49,103 bases of DNA from Rhodospirillaceae bacterium. Lineage in GTDB: Bacteria > Pseudomonadota > Alphaproteobacteria > Rhodospirillales > Casp-alpha2. Under the pieces are notes generated by a model. It was not told where the DNA came from and did no database searches. It saw nothing but the letters and a program-made list of their open reading frames with translations. The DNA lies in the NCBI GenBank assembly GCA_002706405.1, contig PALN01000016.1, positions 1-49,103 on the forward strand, read 5' to 3'. Positions 16,116-25,053 of the stretch are shown one piece after another; position 1 is the first letter of the stretch, and each line of letters opens with the position of its first letter. The translations under genes were made by a program, and so were the position numbers.

Positions 16116-17693
16116 ATGTCCGAAGCGACCAAATACCCCCGGCCCGTCGTGTTGTGCATCCTGGATGGCTGGGGCGACCGCGAAGCGGCTCCCGACAACG
16201 CCATTTCCCTGGCCAAAACGCCGACCTGGGACCGGCTTGTCGCCGATTGCCCGCGTGCGCGCCTGGACGCCTCGGCCCAGGAAGTGGGCCTGCCCCAGGG
16301 CCAGATGGGCAATTCCGAGGTCGGGCATATGAACCTGGGCGCCGGGCGCGTGGTCATGCAGGATCTGCCGCGCATCGACGCGGCGGTGGCCGATGGCTCG
16401 CTGGCCAAAAATCCGGCGCTGGGCGCCTTCATCGACAGCCTCAAGGCCTCCGGCGGCGCCTGCCATTTGATGGGTCTGCTCAGCCCCGGCGGCGTCCACA
16501 GTCATCAGGACCACATGGTGGCCCTGGCCAAGACCGTGGCCAAGGCGGGCGTGCCCGTCGTCGTCCATGCCTTCCTCGACGGCCGCGACACCCAACCCAA
16601 AGGGGCCAAGAGCTATATGGGCCGCTTCCTGACCGATCTCGACGCTTGCGAGGGCGTGTCCGTCGGCACGGTAACCGGGCGTTACTTCGCCATGGACCGG
16701 GACAAACGCTGGGACCGGGTTTCCAAGGCCTATGACGTCATGGTCCGGGCCGAAGGCGTGAATACATCCGACGATCCCGTGCGCGCGATCGAGGAATCCT
16801 ACAACGTCGGCAAGACCGATGAATTCATGGAGCCCTGCGTGATCGGCGACTACGCGGGCATGGCCGATGGCGACGGCCTGCTGTGCGCCAATTTCCGCGC
16901 TGATCGGGCGCGGGAAATTCTTACGGCTTTGGTCGATCCCGGTTTCGACGGGTTCGCGCGGGCCAAGACCGTGAATTTCGCGGCCCGCCTGGGCATGGTG
17001 GAATACTCCAGCGATCTCAATGCCTTCCTGCCGGCCATGTTCCCCTCGGAAACCCTGTCGGGAATTCTGGGCGAGGTTGTGTCCAAGGCCAAGAAGACCC
17101 AGCTGCGCATCGCCGAGACGGAAAAATACGCGCATGTGACCTTCTTCCTGAACGGCGGCCGCGAGGACGTGTTCGACGGTGAGGAGCGCATCCTGGTGCC
17201 GTCGCCCAAGGTCGCGACCTATGACCTGCAGCCGGAAATGTCGGCGTCCAAGGTCACGGATGAACTGGTCCGTGTGATCGGCGAGGGTACGTTCGACCTG
17301 ATCGTGGTCAACTACGCCAACGGCGACATGGTCGGCCATACGGGCGTGCTTGAAGCCGCCATGAAGGCGGCGGAAACCATTGATGCCGCGCTGACCCGCC
17401 TGGAAAAGGCGGTGGTCGATGCCGGCGGCGTCATGCTGGTCACCGCCGACCACGGCAACTGCGAGCAGATGGCCGATCCCAAGAACCGCGGCCCCCATAC
17501 GGCCCATACCCTGAATTTGGTGCCGGCGCTGCTGGTCAATGCCCCCGGCTGGGTCAACGGCCTGCATGACGGGCGGTTGGCCGATGTGGCGCCGACGCTG
17601 CTGCAACTCATGGGCCTGGAACAGCCGGCGGAAATGACCGGCCGGTCCCTGATCGACGGCAGCGCGGACGCGGCCCGCGCGGCGGCGGAGTAG
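16116..17693 (+). CDS. gpmI: 2,3-bisphosphoglycerate-independent phosphoglycerate mutase
   Basis: 525 residues. It interconverts 3- and 2-phosphoglycerate by a phosphoserine intermediate and two Mn ions. The N-terminal metal motif is CILDGWGDR, the catalytic serine lies in QMGNSEVGHMNLGAGR, HSHQDH and DGRDTQPKGA belong to the transferase domain, and the C-terminal metal ligands are in NYANGDMVGHTG and TADHGNCEQM. AAGAAG precedes the ATG. An envC-like gene follows 9 bp later, a common alphaproteobacterial arrangement. Confidence 0.98.
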   Translation: MSEATKYPRPVVLCILDGWGDREAAPDNAISLAKTPTWDRLVADCPRARLDASAQEVGLPQGQMGNSEVGHMNLGAGRVVMQDLPRIDAAVADGSLAKNPALGAFIDSLKASGGACHLMGLLSPGGVHSHQDHMVALAKTVAKAGVPVVVHAFLDGRDTQPKGAKSYMGRFLTDLDACEGVSVGTVTGRYFAMDRDKRWDRVSKAYDVMVRAEGVNTSDDPVRAIEESYNVGKTDEFMEPCVIGDYAGMADGDGLLCANFRADRAREILTALVDPGFDGFARAKTVNFAARLGMVEYSSDLNAFLPAMFPSETLSGILGEVVSKAKKTQLRIAETEKYAHVTFFLNGGREDVFDGEERILVPSPKVATYDLQPEMSASKVTDELVRVIGEGTFDLIVVNYANGDMVGHTGVLEAAMKAAETIDAALTRLEKAVVDAGGVMLVTADHGNCEQMADPKNRGPHTAHTLNLVPALLVNAPGWVNGLHDGRLADVAPTLLQLMGLEQPAEMTGRSLIDGSADAARAAAE

Positions 17694-17702
17694 GCGGGGC
17701 CC

Positions 17703-18959
17703 TTGGCCCGGCCCCGTCGATCCTCTTTCGGACCCTTATTGGCGGCGGCCCTGGCCGTCCAGATTTCGGCGGCTTCCGTCGCCTTGGGCGATGACAAGCC
17801 GGCTGCCGGCTCCCTCGACAAGGTTCAGCAGGAAATCAAGAAGGGCCGCGCCGAAAGCGAACGCCTGAAGGGCGAGGCTCAGGCGCTGGAGGCCGATCTC
17901 AACAACCTGCAGCACCGCCTCGTTTCCGCGGCCAAGGTCGTGCAGGACCGGGAACTTCGCGTCATTACCCTGGAAGCCAAGATCGCCGACCTGGTCCGTC
18001 AGGAGAAAGAGAAGCTGGCGCAATTGAGCACCAACCGCTCGCAGCTGGCCGGCGTCCTGGTGGCCTTGCAGAAGATGGTTCAGTTCCCGCCCGAAGCCTT
18101 GCTGGCGATGCCGTCCAGCCCGGATGATCTGGTGCGCAGCGCCATCCTGCTGCGCGCCGTGGTGCCGGAAATCGACCGCCGGGCGACGCGCATTCGCCTG
18201 GATCTTCAATCCCTTGCCGATACCCGGCAGAAGACCGCCGACGAACGCCTGAACCTGAATTCGGCGGCCCAGGACCTGGACCGCCAGCGCGCTGAGATCC
18301 GCCAGCTCATGGCCGATCGGCGGCGGCTTCTCGCCAAGACCCGGGCCAAGGAACGCCGGGCCGCCGAACGGGTCGCCCGCCTGGCCGCCAAAGCAGAGAA
18401 CCTGAAAGACCTGGTTGATCGGCTTGAGGAACAGCGCGCGGCCGACGAACGCACGGCCGCCGAGGCCGCCGCGAAGAGGCAGGCTGCCCACGATCACGCC
18501 AAGGTCAAGCGCCAGCCCCGGATCGCCGCCACAGTTTCGCCATCTGCGTCCATCACAAGTCGTCGTGGCCGGTTACCGCTGCCCGTGGTCGGCGACCTGA
18601 TCGGCCGCTATGGCGAGAACCTTCCGACCGGGCTTTCGCGCAAGGGCATCGATATCGCGGCCCGCGGCGGCGCCCAGGTCATCGCCACCTATGACGGAAA
18701 GATTGCGTTCGCGGGAAAATTCAGGGGTTATGGGCAATTATTGATTATCGATCACGGCGACGGATATCATACCCTGTTGGCGGGGATGGCCCGCATCGAC
18801 ATGGCCGTGGGCCAGCATGTTTCCACCGGTGAGCCCGTGGGCCTGATGGGGGCCGAAGGGGGTGACCGGCCAATTCTCTACGTTGAACTGCGCCGCAAGG
18901 GACAGCCGATCAATCCTTTGCCGTGGTTGGCGTCACGCAAAGACAAGGTAAGCGGATGA
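17703..18959 (+). CDS. EnvC-like murein hydrolase activator (degenerate LytM/M23 domain)
   Basis: 418 residues. An N-terminal signal segment of about 28 residues precedes a long coiled coil (about 35-285, rich in Glu/Lys/Arg/Ala). The LytM domain at about 295-410 lacks the zinc ligands of active M23 peptidases: the HxxxD position reads SRKGIDIAA and the final HxH-like strand reads ILYVELRRKG. Like E. coli EnvC it should therefore activate periplasmic amidases at division rather than cut itself. The start is TTG 17703. The stop overlaps the ctpA-like start by 4 bp (ATGA), the usual envC-ctpA pair. Confidence 0.9.
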   Translation: MARPRRSSFGPLLAAALAVQISAASVALGDDKPAAGSLDKVQQEIKKGRAESERLKGEAQALEADLNNLQHRLVSAAKVVQDRELRVITLEAKIADLVRQEKEKLAQLSTNRSQLAGVLVALQKMVQFPPEALLAMPSSPDDLVRSAILLRAVVPEIDRRATRIRLDLQSLADTRQKTADERLNLNSAAQDLDRQRAEIRQLMADRRRLLAKTRAKERRAAERVARLAAKAENLKDLVDRLEEQRAADERTAAEAAAKRQAAHDHAKVKRQPRIAATVSPSASITSRRGRLPLPVVGDLIGRYGENLPTGLSRKGIDIAARGGAQVIATYDGKIAFAGKFRGYGQLLIIDHGDGYHTLLAGMARIDMAVGQHVSTGEPVGLMGAEGGDRPILYVELRRKGQPINPLPWLASRKDKVSG

Positions 18960-20347
18960 CACATAGAATGATGAAGGTTGCGGGCATGCGGGCTTTGGCT
19001 GCTGCCGCGGTGCTGGGCGGACTGGCGTTCCTCGGCCATCCGGCCACAGCGCAGGAGCCGGCGACGGCCCCGGCGGCGGACGCCAAGAACACGGAAGAGA
19101 CCTACCGCCTGCTCAACCTGTTCGGCGACGTGTTCGAACGCATCCGCTCGCAATACGTGGATCAGCCCACGGACGAGCAAATGATCGAAGCCGCGATCAC
19201 CGGCATGCTGCAGTCCCTGGACCCCCATTCCAGCTACATGAATGTCCGCACCTACAAGGAAATGCAGGTCAACACGCGCGGCCAGTTCGGCGGCCTGGGC
19301 ATTCAGGTGACCATGGAGAACGGCGTGGTGAAGGTGATTTCACCCATCGACGACACGCCCGCCGCCCGTGCCGGGGTCAAACCCGGCGATTTGATTACCC
19401 ATCTCGATGGTGAATCGATCCAGGGCCTGACCCTGTCGCAGGCGGTCGAAAAGATGCGCGGCAAGGTCGGCAGCGATATCAAGCTGTCCATCTTCCGCAA
19501 GGGCCAGGAACCGTTCGACGTGACCCTGACCCGGGCGATCATCAAGATCACCTCCGTGCGCTCGCATATGGAAGGCGACGATATCGGCTACATCCGCATC
19601 ACGTCGTTCAGCGAACAGACCAAGCAGGGCCTCGACAAGGCCATCGAGAAGATCAAGAAAGAGGCCGGCGACAAGCTCAAGGGATACGTCCTTGATCTGC
19701 GCAACAACCCGGGCGGCCTGTTGGATCAGGCGATCGCCGTCTCCGACACCTTCCTGGACAAGGGCGAAATCGTCTCGACCCGGTCGCGCGATCCCAACGA
19801 CACGCAGCGATTCAACGCGACCAAGGGCGACCTGACGGACGGCAAGCCGGTCGTCGTGCTGATCAACGGCGGGTCGGCCTCGGCGTCGGAAATCGTCGCC
19901 GGTGCGTTGCAAGATCACCGCCGCGCCGTGCTCATGGGCACGCGGTCGTTCGGCAAGGGATCGGTTCAGACCATCGTGCCGCTGCAGGGACAGCGGGCCA
20001 TGCGTCTGACCACGGCGCGTTACTACACGCCGTCCGGCGACAGCATCCAGGCCAAGGGCATTCACCCGGATATCGAGGTGAAGCAATCGCGAATCGAAGA
20101 GATCGAAAGCCGCCCCGGCCGCCGCGAGGAGAACCTGCGTGGTGCCCTCGACAACGGCGAACACGAAAAGGACGTCAAGGAACCGGCACCCCAGGCCAAA
20201 CCGGATGCCAAGCCGGAAGCCGGGAAAACGGCGGAAAAAGAGGGGGACAACACGGCCGAGCCCGTTGATTACCAGCTTTTGCGGGCGGTCGACCTGCTGC
20301 GCGGGGTGGCCCTGTTTTCCGGTGCGTTGACCTCGTCAACCAATTGA
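18956..20347 (+). CDS. ctpA: C-terminal processing peptidase, S41 family
   Basis: 463 residues, exported. The signal peptide is about residues 1-33, ending near GHPATAQ. A PDZ domain lies at about 90-175 (GGLGIQVTMENGVVKVISPI, GVKPGDLITHLDG). The S41 catalytic domain has the Ser in NGGSASASEIVAGAL and the Lys in GTRSFGKGSVQ. The C-terminal tail is charged and Lys/Glu/Pro-rich. The protease trims periplasmic or membrane proteins and, in some bacteria, cell-wall hydrolases, which fits its coupling to the EnvC-like gene. ATG 18956 is chosen for the overlap and the signal peptide. Confidence 0.93.
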   Translation: MTHRMMKVAGMRALAAAAVLGGLAFLGHPATAQEPATAPAADAKNTEETYRLLNLFGDVFERIRSQYVDQPTDEQMIEAAITGMLQSLDPHSSYMNVRTYKEMQVNTRGQFGGLGIQVTMENGVVKVISPIDDTPAARAGVKPGDLITHLDGESIQGLTLSQAVEKMRGKVGSDIKLSIFRKGQEPFDVTLTRAIIKITSVRSHMEGDDIGYIRITSFSEQTKQGLDKAIEKIKKEAGDKLKGYVLDLRNNPGGLLDQAIAVSDTFLDKGEIVSTRSRDPNDTQRFNATKGDLTDGKPVVVLINGGSASASEIVAGALQDHRRAVLMGTRSFGKGSVQTIVPLQGQRAMRLTTARYYTPSGDSIQAKGIHPDIEVKQSRIEEIESRPGRREENLRGALDNGEHEKDVKEPAPQAKPDAKPEAGKTAEKEGDNTAEPVDYQLLRAVDLLRGVALFSGALTSSTN

Positions 20348-20483
20348 GTACCCTGGGTTTATTAGGGTGGACTTAACGGCGGCGGCCCAGCCATGCGCGC
20401 CATGGCGGGCGGCCGCGCACGCCGGTTGATTTCGTGGGGGGAGTTCCACGGCGAAAACCGGCCTTATGTGAACGGGTGACCCG

Positions 20484-21926
20484 TTGAAATTACCATCGTT
20501 GAAATTGCCGTCGCTGAAACGCCGCAAAAAGGGCGGCGATGATGATGACGACGAAGAGGAATTTGACCTCGACGAAGGCGACGATGAGGACGAAGACGAC
20601 GACGACGACGCCTATGACGACGATGATGATGAGGAGGAAGAGGGAAGTGCCTGGGAGCGCATGGACCCTCAGCGCAAGGTTCTCATCATTTCGGCCCTGG
20701 CCGGCGGCCTTCTTCTGACATCCATTTTCGGCGGCGCCGCTTGGTTTCTTCTGGGCTCGCCCGAGCCTGCGCCGGTCGCGGACCCGCGCCGCCCGGACGG
20801 CTCCATCGCCATTCCGACGACCCCGCCGCCCGAAGGCGGTGGCTTGACGCCCCCTGCCGAAGGTGGGGCGCCCCCGGCAGCAGAAGGACCCGCCGTCGCC
20901 AAGGGCGCCGCCGCACCGGGCACGACACCGGGGGTCGAGCGCGTCGTGGGGGGCGTGTCCTCATCTCAGATCGCGTTGCAGAACGAAGGCGTCGGCGGCC
21001 TGGCGGTCGCCACGGCGCCGGGCGGCGCCGGTCAGGACCCGGACCGCAGCCGCGTCATCCCCTTCACCACCGCCGAGGCCTACAAAGGCATCGCCTGGAT
21101 CGACGACGTCGAAGCCTTGGCCCGGGTGCCGGACTTGGCCTTGGTGGAAAAAGGTCCCGACGGCCGCGATATGCCTATCGTCGCGCGCAACGGCACCCGA
21201 CCGATGGATGCCTATGCCCGCCCGATGCCCGAAGTGGATGCCAGCATTCCCCAGTTCGCGATCCTGATCCGCGGCATTGGCCTGTCGCGAACGGCTTCCA
21301 TCACCGCCATCAAATCCCTGCCGCCCGAGGTCAGCATGGTGATCTCACCCTATGCCCGCGATCCCGGCGATTGGGTCATCCGCGCGCGCCTGGCCGGGCA
21401 CGAGGTGTTCATGGGGCTGCCCATGGAGAGCGCCAATTTCCCGTTCGAGGATGCGGGGCCGCTTGCCCTTAATTCGCAGAAGCAGGTTGAAGACAACATG
21501 CGGACGCTTCGGACGATCATGGGCATGGTGCCGGGCTACGTCGGCTTCGTGTCGCGCTTCGGGTCCAAGTTCGGCGTTGCCGAGGGCCAGTTGAAGCCCG
21601 TCTTCGAGGAGATCAAGGGACGGGGCCTGATGTTTATCGATTCCGGCGAAAGCGGCAGCGGCGCGATGGCGCGGATTGCCGCCGAATTGGAACTGCCCAA
21701 GGCGGTGGTCAACATCCAAATCGATCGCACGCCGACCGAGGACGAGATCGCCTCCAATCTATTGCGCCTGGGCGCCCTGGCCCGCAGCCAATCGGTCGCC
21801 GTGGGCATGGGCGACCCTTATCCCCATACCATCCGCGAATTGAAGAACTGGCTGGCTGCCCAGCAACCGACAAAGATGCGCTTGGTGCCCGTCAGCGCCA
21901 TTGCTGACCGCCAAATCGTGCAATAA
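20484..21926 (+). CDS. Divergent polysaccharide deacetylase-like protein (YibQ/DUF610) with acidic N-terminus; likely non-catalytic
   Basis: 480 residues. Residues 19-53 are almost wholly Asp/Glu, the next ~10 are polar, and one membrane helix follows at about 65-90 (VLIISALAGGLLLTSIFGG), then a Pro/Gly/Ala linker. The C-terminal domain (about 250-475) matches the YibQ family by order of blocks: AGHEVFMGLPMES, FIDSGESGSGAM, VAVGMGDPYPHTI, LVPVSAI. The metal-binding pair of the family (IDD) is here IRG at 262-264, and the NHMGS block is SRFGS at 357-361, so key Asp and His are missing. The acidic tail would be cytoplasmic and the fold periplasmic. The start is TTG 20484. Confidence 0.85.
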   Translation: MKLPSLKLPSLKRRKKGGDDDDDEEEFDLDEGDDEDEDDDDDAYDDDDDEEEEGSAWERMDPQRKVLIISALAGGLLLTSIFGGAAWFLLGSPEPAPVADPRRPDGSIAIPTTPPPEGGGLTPPAEGGAPPAAEGPAVAKGAAAPGTTPGVERVVGGVSSSQIALQNEGVGGLAVATAPGGAGQDPDRSRVIPFTTAEAYKGIAWIDDVEALARVPDLALVEKGPDGRDMPIVARNGTRPMDAYARPMPEVDASIPQFAILIRGIGLSRTASITAIKSLPPEVSMVISPYARDPGDWVIRARLAGHEVFMGLPMESANFPFEDAGPLALNSQKQVEDNMRTLRTIMGMVPGYVGFVSRFGSKFGVAEGQLKPVFEEIKGRGLMFIDSGESGSGAMARIAAELELPKAVVNIQIDRTPTEDEIASNLLRLGALARSQSVAVGMGDPYPHTIRELKNWLAAQQPTKMRLVPVSAIADRQIVQ

Positions 21927-21970
21927 GACAACCCACCCTGGAACCCCTTGTTCGGACGTGACCCTACCCC

Positions 21971-22486
21971 ATGACCTTTCCTGACGACGACCCACGCCCT
22001 TTCCGCATCGGCGTCGGCGCCCTTTTGCTGAACAACATCGGCCACGTGTGGATCGGCGAGCGGATCCGCCGCGCCGGCCAGCAATTGGACTATCCCTGGC
22101 AGCTGCCCCAGGGCGGCCTGGATGCGGGCGAGGACCCGCGTGATGCCGTGCTCCGTGAACTGGAAGAGGAAACCGGTACGGCCAAGGCGGAAATCATCGC
22201 CGAAACGCCGGATTGGCTGACCTATGACCTGCCCAGGGATGTCCGCGACCGGGTGTGGAAGGGGCGGTTCCGCGGCCAGCGCCAGAAATGGTATGCGCTG
22301 CGCTTTCTGGGTGAAGACGAGGATTTTGATTTGGAGACCCACCACAAGCCTGAGTTTTCCAGATGGCGCTGGGCGCCGCTCGCAGAACTGCCGACCCTGG
22401 TGGTGCCCTTCAAGCGGGGGCTTTACCACGACCTCTTGACGGTCTTCGGCCATTTGGACGGTGACGTCGGGACCCCCAATCAATGA
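21971..22486 (+). CDS. rppH: RNA 5'-pyrophosphohydrolase, Nudix family
   Basis: 171 residues. It removes pyrophosphate from the 5' end of mRNA and so starts RNase E decay. It has a complete Nudix box from GGLDAGED to RELEEETG, the RppH-type start FRIGVGALLLNN and the QLPQGGLD lead-in. WKGRFRGQRQKWYALRFLG is typical of the alphaproteobacterial form once called invasion-associated NudH. It ends in the ATGA overlap with the antiporter gene. Confidence 0.95.
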   Translation: MTFPDDDPRPFRIGVGALLLNNIGHVWIGERIRRAGQQLDYPWQLPQGGLDAGEDPRDAVLRELEEETGTAKAEIIAETPDWLTYDLPRDVRDRVWKGRFRGQRQKWYALRFLGEDEDFDLETHHKPEFSRWRWAPLAELPTLVVPFKRGLYHDLLTVFGHLDGDVGTPNQ

Positions 22487-23460
22487 TGTATATCGAACTG
22501 CTCGGCGGGCTCGCCATCCTGATGGCGGCGGCTGAGGTCATGATCCGCGGGGCGGTGGGCTTGGCCCGCCTGTTCGGTCTGTCGCCGCTTCTGATCGGCA
22601 TGACCGTGGTCGCGCTGGGCACCTCCGCGCCGGAACTGGTGGTGTCGCTGGATGCGGCATTGACCGGTAACGCGGGCATCGCCACGGGCAACATCGTCGG
22701 CTCCAACATCGCCAATACGCTTCTGATCGTGGGGGCGGCGGCGGTGATTTCGCCCATGGCGCGGCGCAGCGACCGGCTGTACCGCGATGGTGCGTTGCTG
22801 ATCCTGTGTACGGCGCTGTTCGTCATGCTGTGCTGGGGTGACAGTTTGGGGATGGCGCAGGGTGTTCTGCTGCTGATCATCTTCCTGGGCTTCATGGGCA
22901 GCGCCTATTGGCGTGACATCAACAACCCCAAGGCTTCCGCCGAGCGGGTCGGCGACGTCGAGGAGATCGGCAAGGTGCCGGAGAAGCCCTGGATCGCCTG
23001 GACGGCGACTCTGGGCGGGCTGGCGGGGATCGCCGTCGGCGCCGATCTGATGGTCGGCGGCGGGGTCTCGGTCGCCCGTTCCTTCGGTATGGGCGAAGAA
23101 GTCATCGGCCTGACCCTAATCGCCATCGGCACGTCCTTGCCCGAATTGGCGGCATCGGTGGTCGCCGCCCGGCGGGGACACGCGGATGTGGCCATCGGCA
23201 ACGTCGTCGGATCGAACATGTTCAACATGCTGGGGATCGCCGGTGTGGTGTCCATGGCCGCCCCCTTGCCCGTGCCGTCGTCGATGCTGGCCTTCGATCT
23301 ATGGGTCATGCTGGGATCGCTCGTTCTGATCGTGCCGGCGATGACCGGGTGGAGCGGCGTGTCCCGGGCGGGAGCATTGGCGCTTCTCGTTCTCTATGGC
23401 GGCTATCTGGCGGCCCAGGTCGTGGGATTGCCGGAAACGGTCGCCGGCATGATATTCTGA
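22483..23460 (+). CDS. Calcium/sodium antiporter, CaCA family
   Basis: 325 residues, about ten membrane helices in two inverted halves. Each half carries the alpha-repeat that forms the ion site: GMTVVALGTSAPELVVSLDA with GNIVGSNIANT, and GLTLIAIGTSLPELAASVVA with GNVVGSNMFNM. Both repeats have the essential Glu. This matches the YrbG branch, which exchanges Ca2+ (or K+) for Na+ or H+ at the inner membrane. The start overlaps the rppH stop by 4 bp. Confidence 0.94.
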   Translation: MMYIELLGGLAILMAAAEVMIRGAVGLARLFGLSPLLIGMTVVALGTSAPELVVSLDAALTGNAGIATGNIVGSNIANTLLIVGAAAVISPMARRSDRLYRDGALLILCTALFVMLCWGDSLGMAQGVLLLIIFLGFMGSAYWRDINNPKASAERVGDVEEIGKVPEKPWIAWTATLGGLAGIAVGADLMVGGGVSVARSFGMGEEVIGLTLIAIGTSLPELAASVVAARRGHADVAIGNVVGSNMFNMLGIAGVVSMAAPLPVPSSMLAFDLWVMLGSLVLIVPAMTGWSGVSRAGALALLVLYGGYLAAQVVGLPETVAGMIF

Positions 23461-23467
23461 TGCCGAC

Positions 23468-24244
23468 ATGACACAGAACGACAGAGCGCCGCGTCCCGAA
23501 ACGGCCCTGATCACAGGGGCCGCGCATCGCATCGGCCGCGCCATGGCGCTGGACCTCGCCGACGCCGGGTGGCGTGTCGCCGTGCATTACAACGGCTCGC
23601 GGGCCGGGGCGGAAGCCCTGGTGGCCGAGATTACGGCCAAGGGCGGCCGGGCGGCGGCGCTCAAGGCCGATCTTGCGGACGAAGACGCGACCGCCGGTCT
23701 GATTCCCGCGGCAGCCGAGGTGCTGGGCCCCGTGACCCTTGTGGTCAACAATGCGTCGCTGTTCGAATTGGACATGCCCGATACGGTGACCCGCGACAGC
23801 TGGGACGCCCATATGGGGGTCAACCTGCGCGCACCCTTTGTTCTGACCCAGGCTTTCGCAGCCCGTCTGCCGGCGGATGCCGAGGGCAACGTGGTCAACA
23901 TCGTCGACCAGCGGGTGCTCAACCTTCGCGGCGACTTCACCTCCTATACCCTGTCCAAATACGGGCTGTGGGGCCTGACTCAGATGCTGGCACGGGCCCT
24001 TGCCCCCCGGATTCGGGTCAACGCCATCGGTCCCGGCCCGACCTTGCCGAGCCCCCGTCAAAGCGACGAACAGTTCGCGGCGCAATGGCAGGCAACGCCG
24101 CTTGGGCGGCCGGTCGATCTTCAGGATATTTGCGGCGCCCTGCGCTTCATCCTTGACGCGCCGGCCTATACAGGCCAAATCATCGCCCTGGACAGCGGCC
24201 AGCACATGGGGGCCGCCTGGGACAACGCACCCGCACCGGAATAG
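23468..24244 (+). CDS. Short-chain dehydrogenase of the FolM/pteridine-reductase type
   Basis: 258 residues. The Rossmann start is TGAAHRIGRAMALDLADAGW with the TGxxxRIG form, typical of NADPH-using pteridine reductases. The catalytic Ser of ordinary SDRs is replaced by Asp (NIVDQRVLN), as in PTR1 and FolM, while Tyr and Lys remain in YTLSKYG. The C-terminal GPGPTLPSPRQS fits the same group. The likely reaction is reduction of dihydromonapterin or dihydrobiopterin-type substrates. folB lies 30 bp downstream, which strengthens a role in pterin or folate metabolism. The exact substrate is inferred. Confidence 0.85.
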   Translation: MTQNDRAPRPETALITGAAHRIGRAMALDLADAGWRVAVHYNGSRAGAEALVAEITAKGGRAAALKADLADEDATAGLIPAAAEVLGPVTLVVNNASLFELDMPDTVTRDSWDAHMGVNLRAPFVLTQAFAARLPADAEGNVVNIVDQRVLNLRGDFTSYTLSKYGLWGLTQMLARALAPRIRVNAIGPGPTLPSPRQSDEQFAAQWQATPLGRPVDLQDICGALRFILDAPAYTGQIIALDSGQHMGAAWDNAPAPE

Positions 24245-24274
24245 GGCGGGCCGGCGAAAGCAACCGGGGAACGG

Positions 24275-24694
24275 ATGACCGTCGACCAGTACAAGGTTTC
24301 GGAAACCGCCAAGATCGCCGACGCGCGGTCGCTGATCCGCCATGTCTTCGTGCGCAATCTGGTGTTGCAGGCCAATGTCGGCATTCATTCCTTCGAGAAG
24401 ACCGGTGCGCAGCGCATCCGCCTGAACGTCGATCTTGCCGTGCGTGAAACGGAACAGCCGCCCGCCGACGAGATCAATCAGGTGGTCTGCTACGAAGAAG
24501 TCACCGAGGGCATCAAGGGCATCGTCGGGCGCGGCCATGTCAATCTGGTGGAAACCCTGGCCGAAGATATTGCGGCCATGTGCCTGGAGGACCCTCGGGT
24601 CCGCTCGGCCCGAGTGCGTGTCGAGAAACTGGACATTTTCGAAAATGCGGAAAGTGTCGGCGTCGAGATCGAGCGCTTCAACTCCCGGGCCTGA
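24275..24694 (+). CDS. folB: Dihydroneopterin aldolase
   Basis: 139 residues. It cleaves 7,8-dihydroneopterin to 6-hydroxymethyl-dihydropterin and glycolaldehyde for folate synthesis, and can also epimerise at C2'. The family pattern is visible: VRNLVLQANVGIHSFEKTGAQ, DEINQVVCYEEV with Tyr for substrate binding, HVNLVETLAEDIA with the conserved Glu, and a C-terminal VEKLDIF strand. An N-terminal extension of about 25 residues is present. It is the last gene before a long regulatory gap. Confidence 0.93.
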   Translation: MTVDQYKVSETAKIADARSLIRHVFVRNLVLQANVGIHSFEKTGAQRIRLNVDLAVRETEQPPADEINQVVCYEEVTEGIKGIVGRGHVNLVETLAEDIAAMCLEDPRVRSARVRVEKLDIFENAESVGVEIERFNSRA

Positions 24695-24957
24695 CAGGTA
24701 GTTGAAAGCCTTCTTCTAAGTGCTTGAAATAGCGGCCTTGTGGCGTGGCTCCGGGGGAGTTGTGCACAGGCCCATGTTGCGTTTCATATTTGTGTCCGGC
24801 CTGTTTTCGAAATATTTCAACGCCCGTCCCTCCGCGCCCGGGTCTATAATTTTCTTTTTATTTCAATATGTTAACGGCTTGCCCAAATTTTAGGCAAAGC
24901 GGAGGAATCCCGGGATTTTCCGGGCCCTCGCCTGTGCGAGTGGGTTTTTCAACAGGT

Positions 24958-24980
24958 TTATCCACAAGAGTCGTGGATAG
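24958..24980. promoter_or_regulatory. Inverted pair of DnaA boxes
   Basis: TTATCCACA matches the bacterial DnaA consensus exactly. The arms TATCCAC (24959-24965) and GTGGATA (24973-24979) form a perfect inverted pair with a 7-bp spacer. About 85 bp to the left lies the AT-rich tract. Confidence 0.55.
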
Positions 24981-25035
24981 TTGTCCGTCGCGAATTTGGG
25001 CCGTCGGATATATCTTTCGGTATAGTATTGATTCA

Positions 25036-25053
25036 GTTCGGATTTCTCCGAAC
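25036..25053 (+). repeat. Hairpin in the uvrC leader
   Basis: GTTCGGA-TTTC-TCCGAAC, a perfect 7-bp stem with a 4-nt loop, 10 bp after a TATAGT hexamer and 58 bp before the chosen uvrC start. It would sit at the 5' end of the mRNA and may stabilise it or bind a protein. Confidence 0.45.

Noticed and set aside
16095..17606. A 503-codon open frame antisense to gpmI
   Set aside because: It mirrors a highly conserved enzyme on the other strand and has the Gly/His/Asp-rich make-up of antisense frames in GC-rich DNA. No domain or ribosome-binding site was seen.
17703..18959. The M23 protein considered as an active zinc endopeptidase
   Set aside because: The zinc-ligand positions read Lys and Tyr in place of His, so an EnvC-like activator is the better call.
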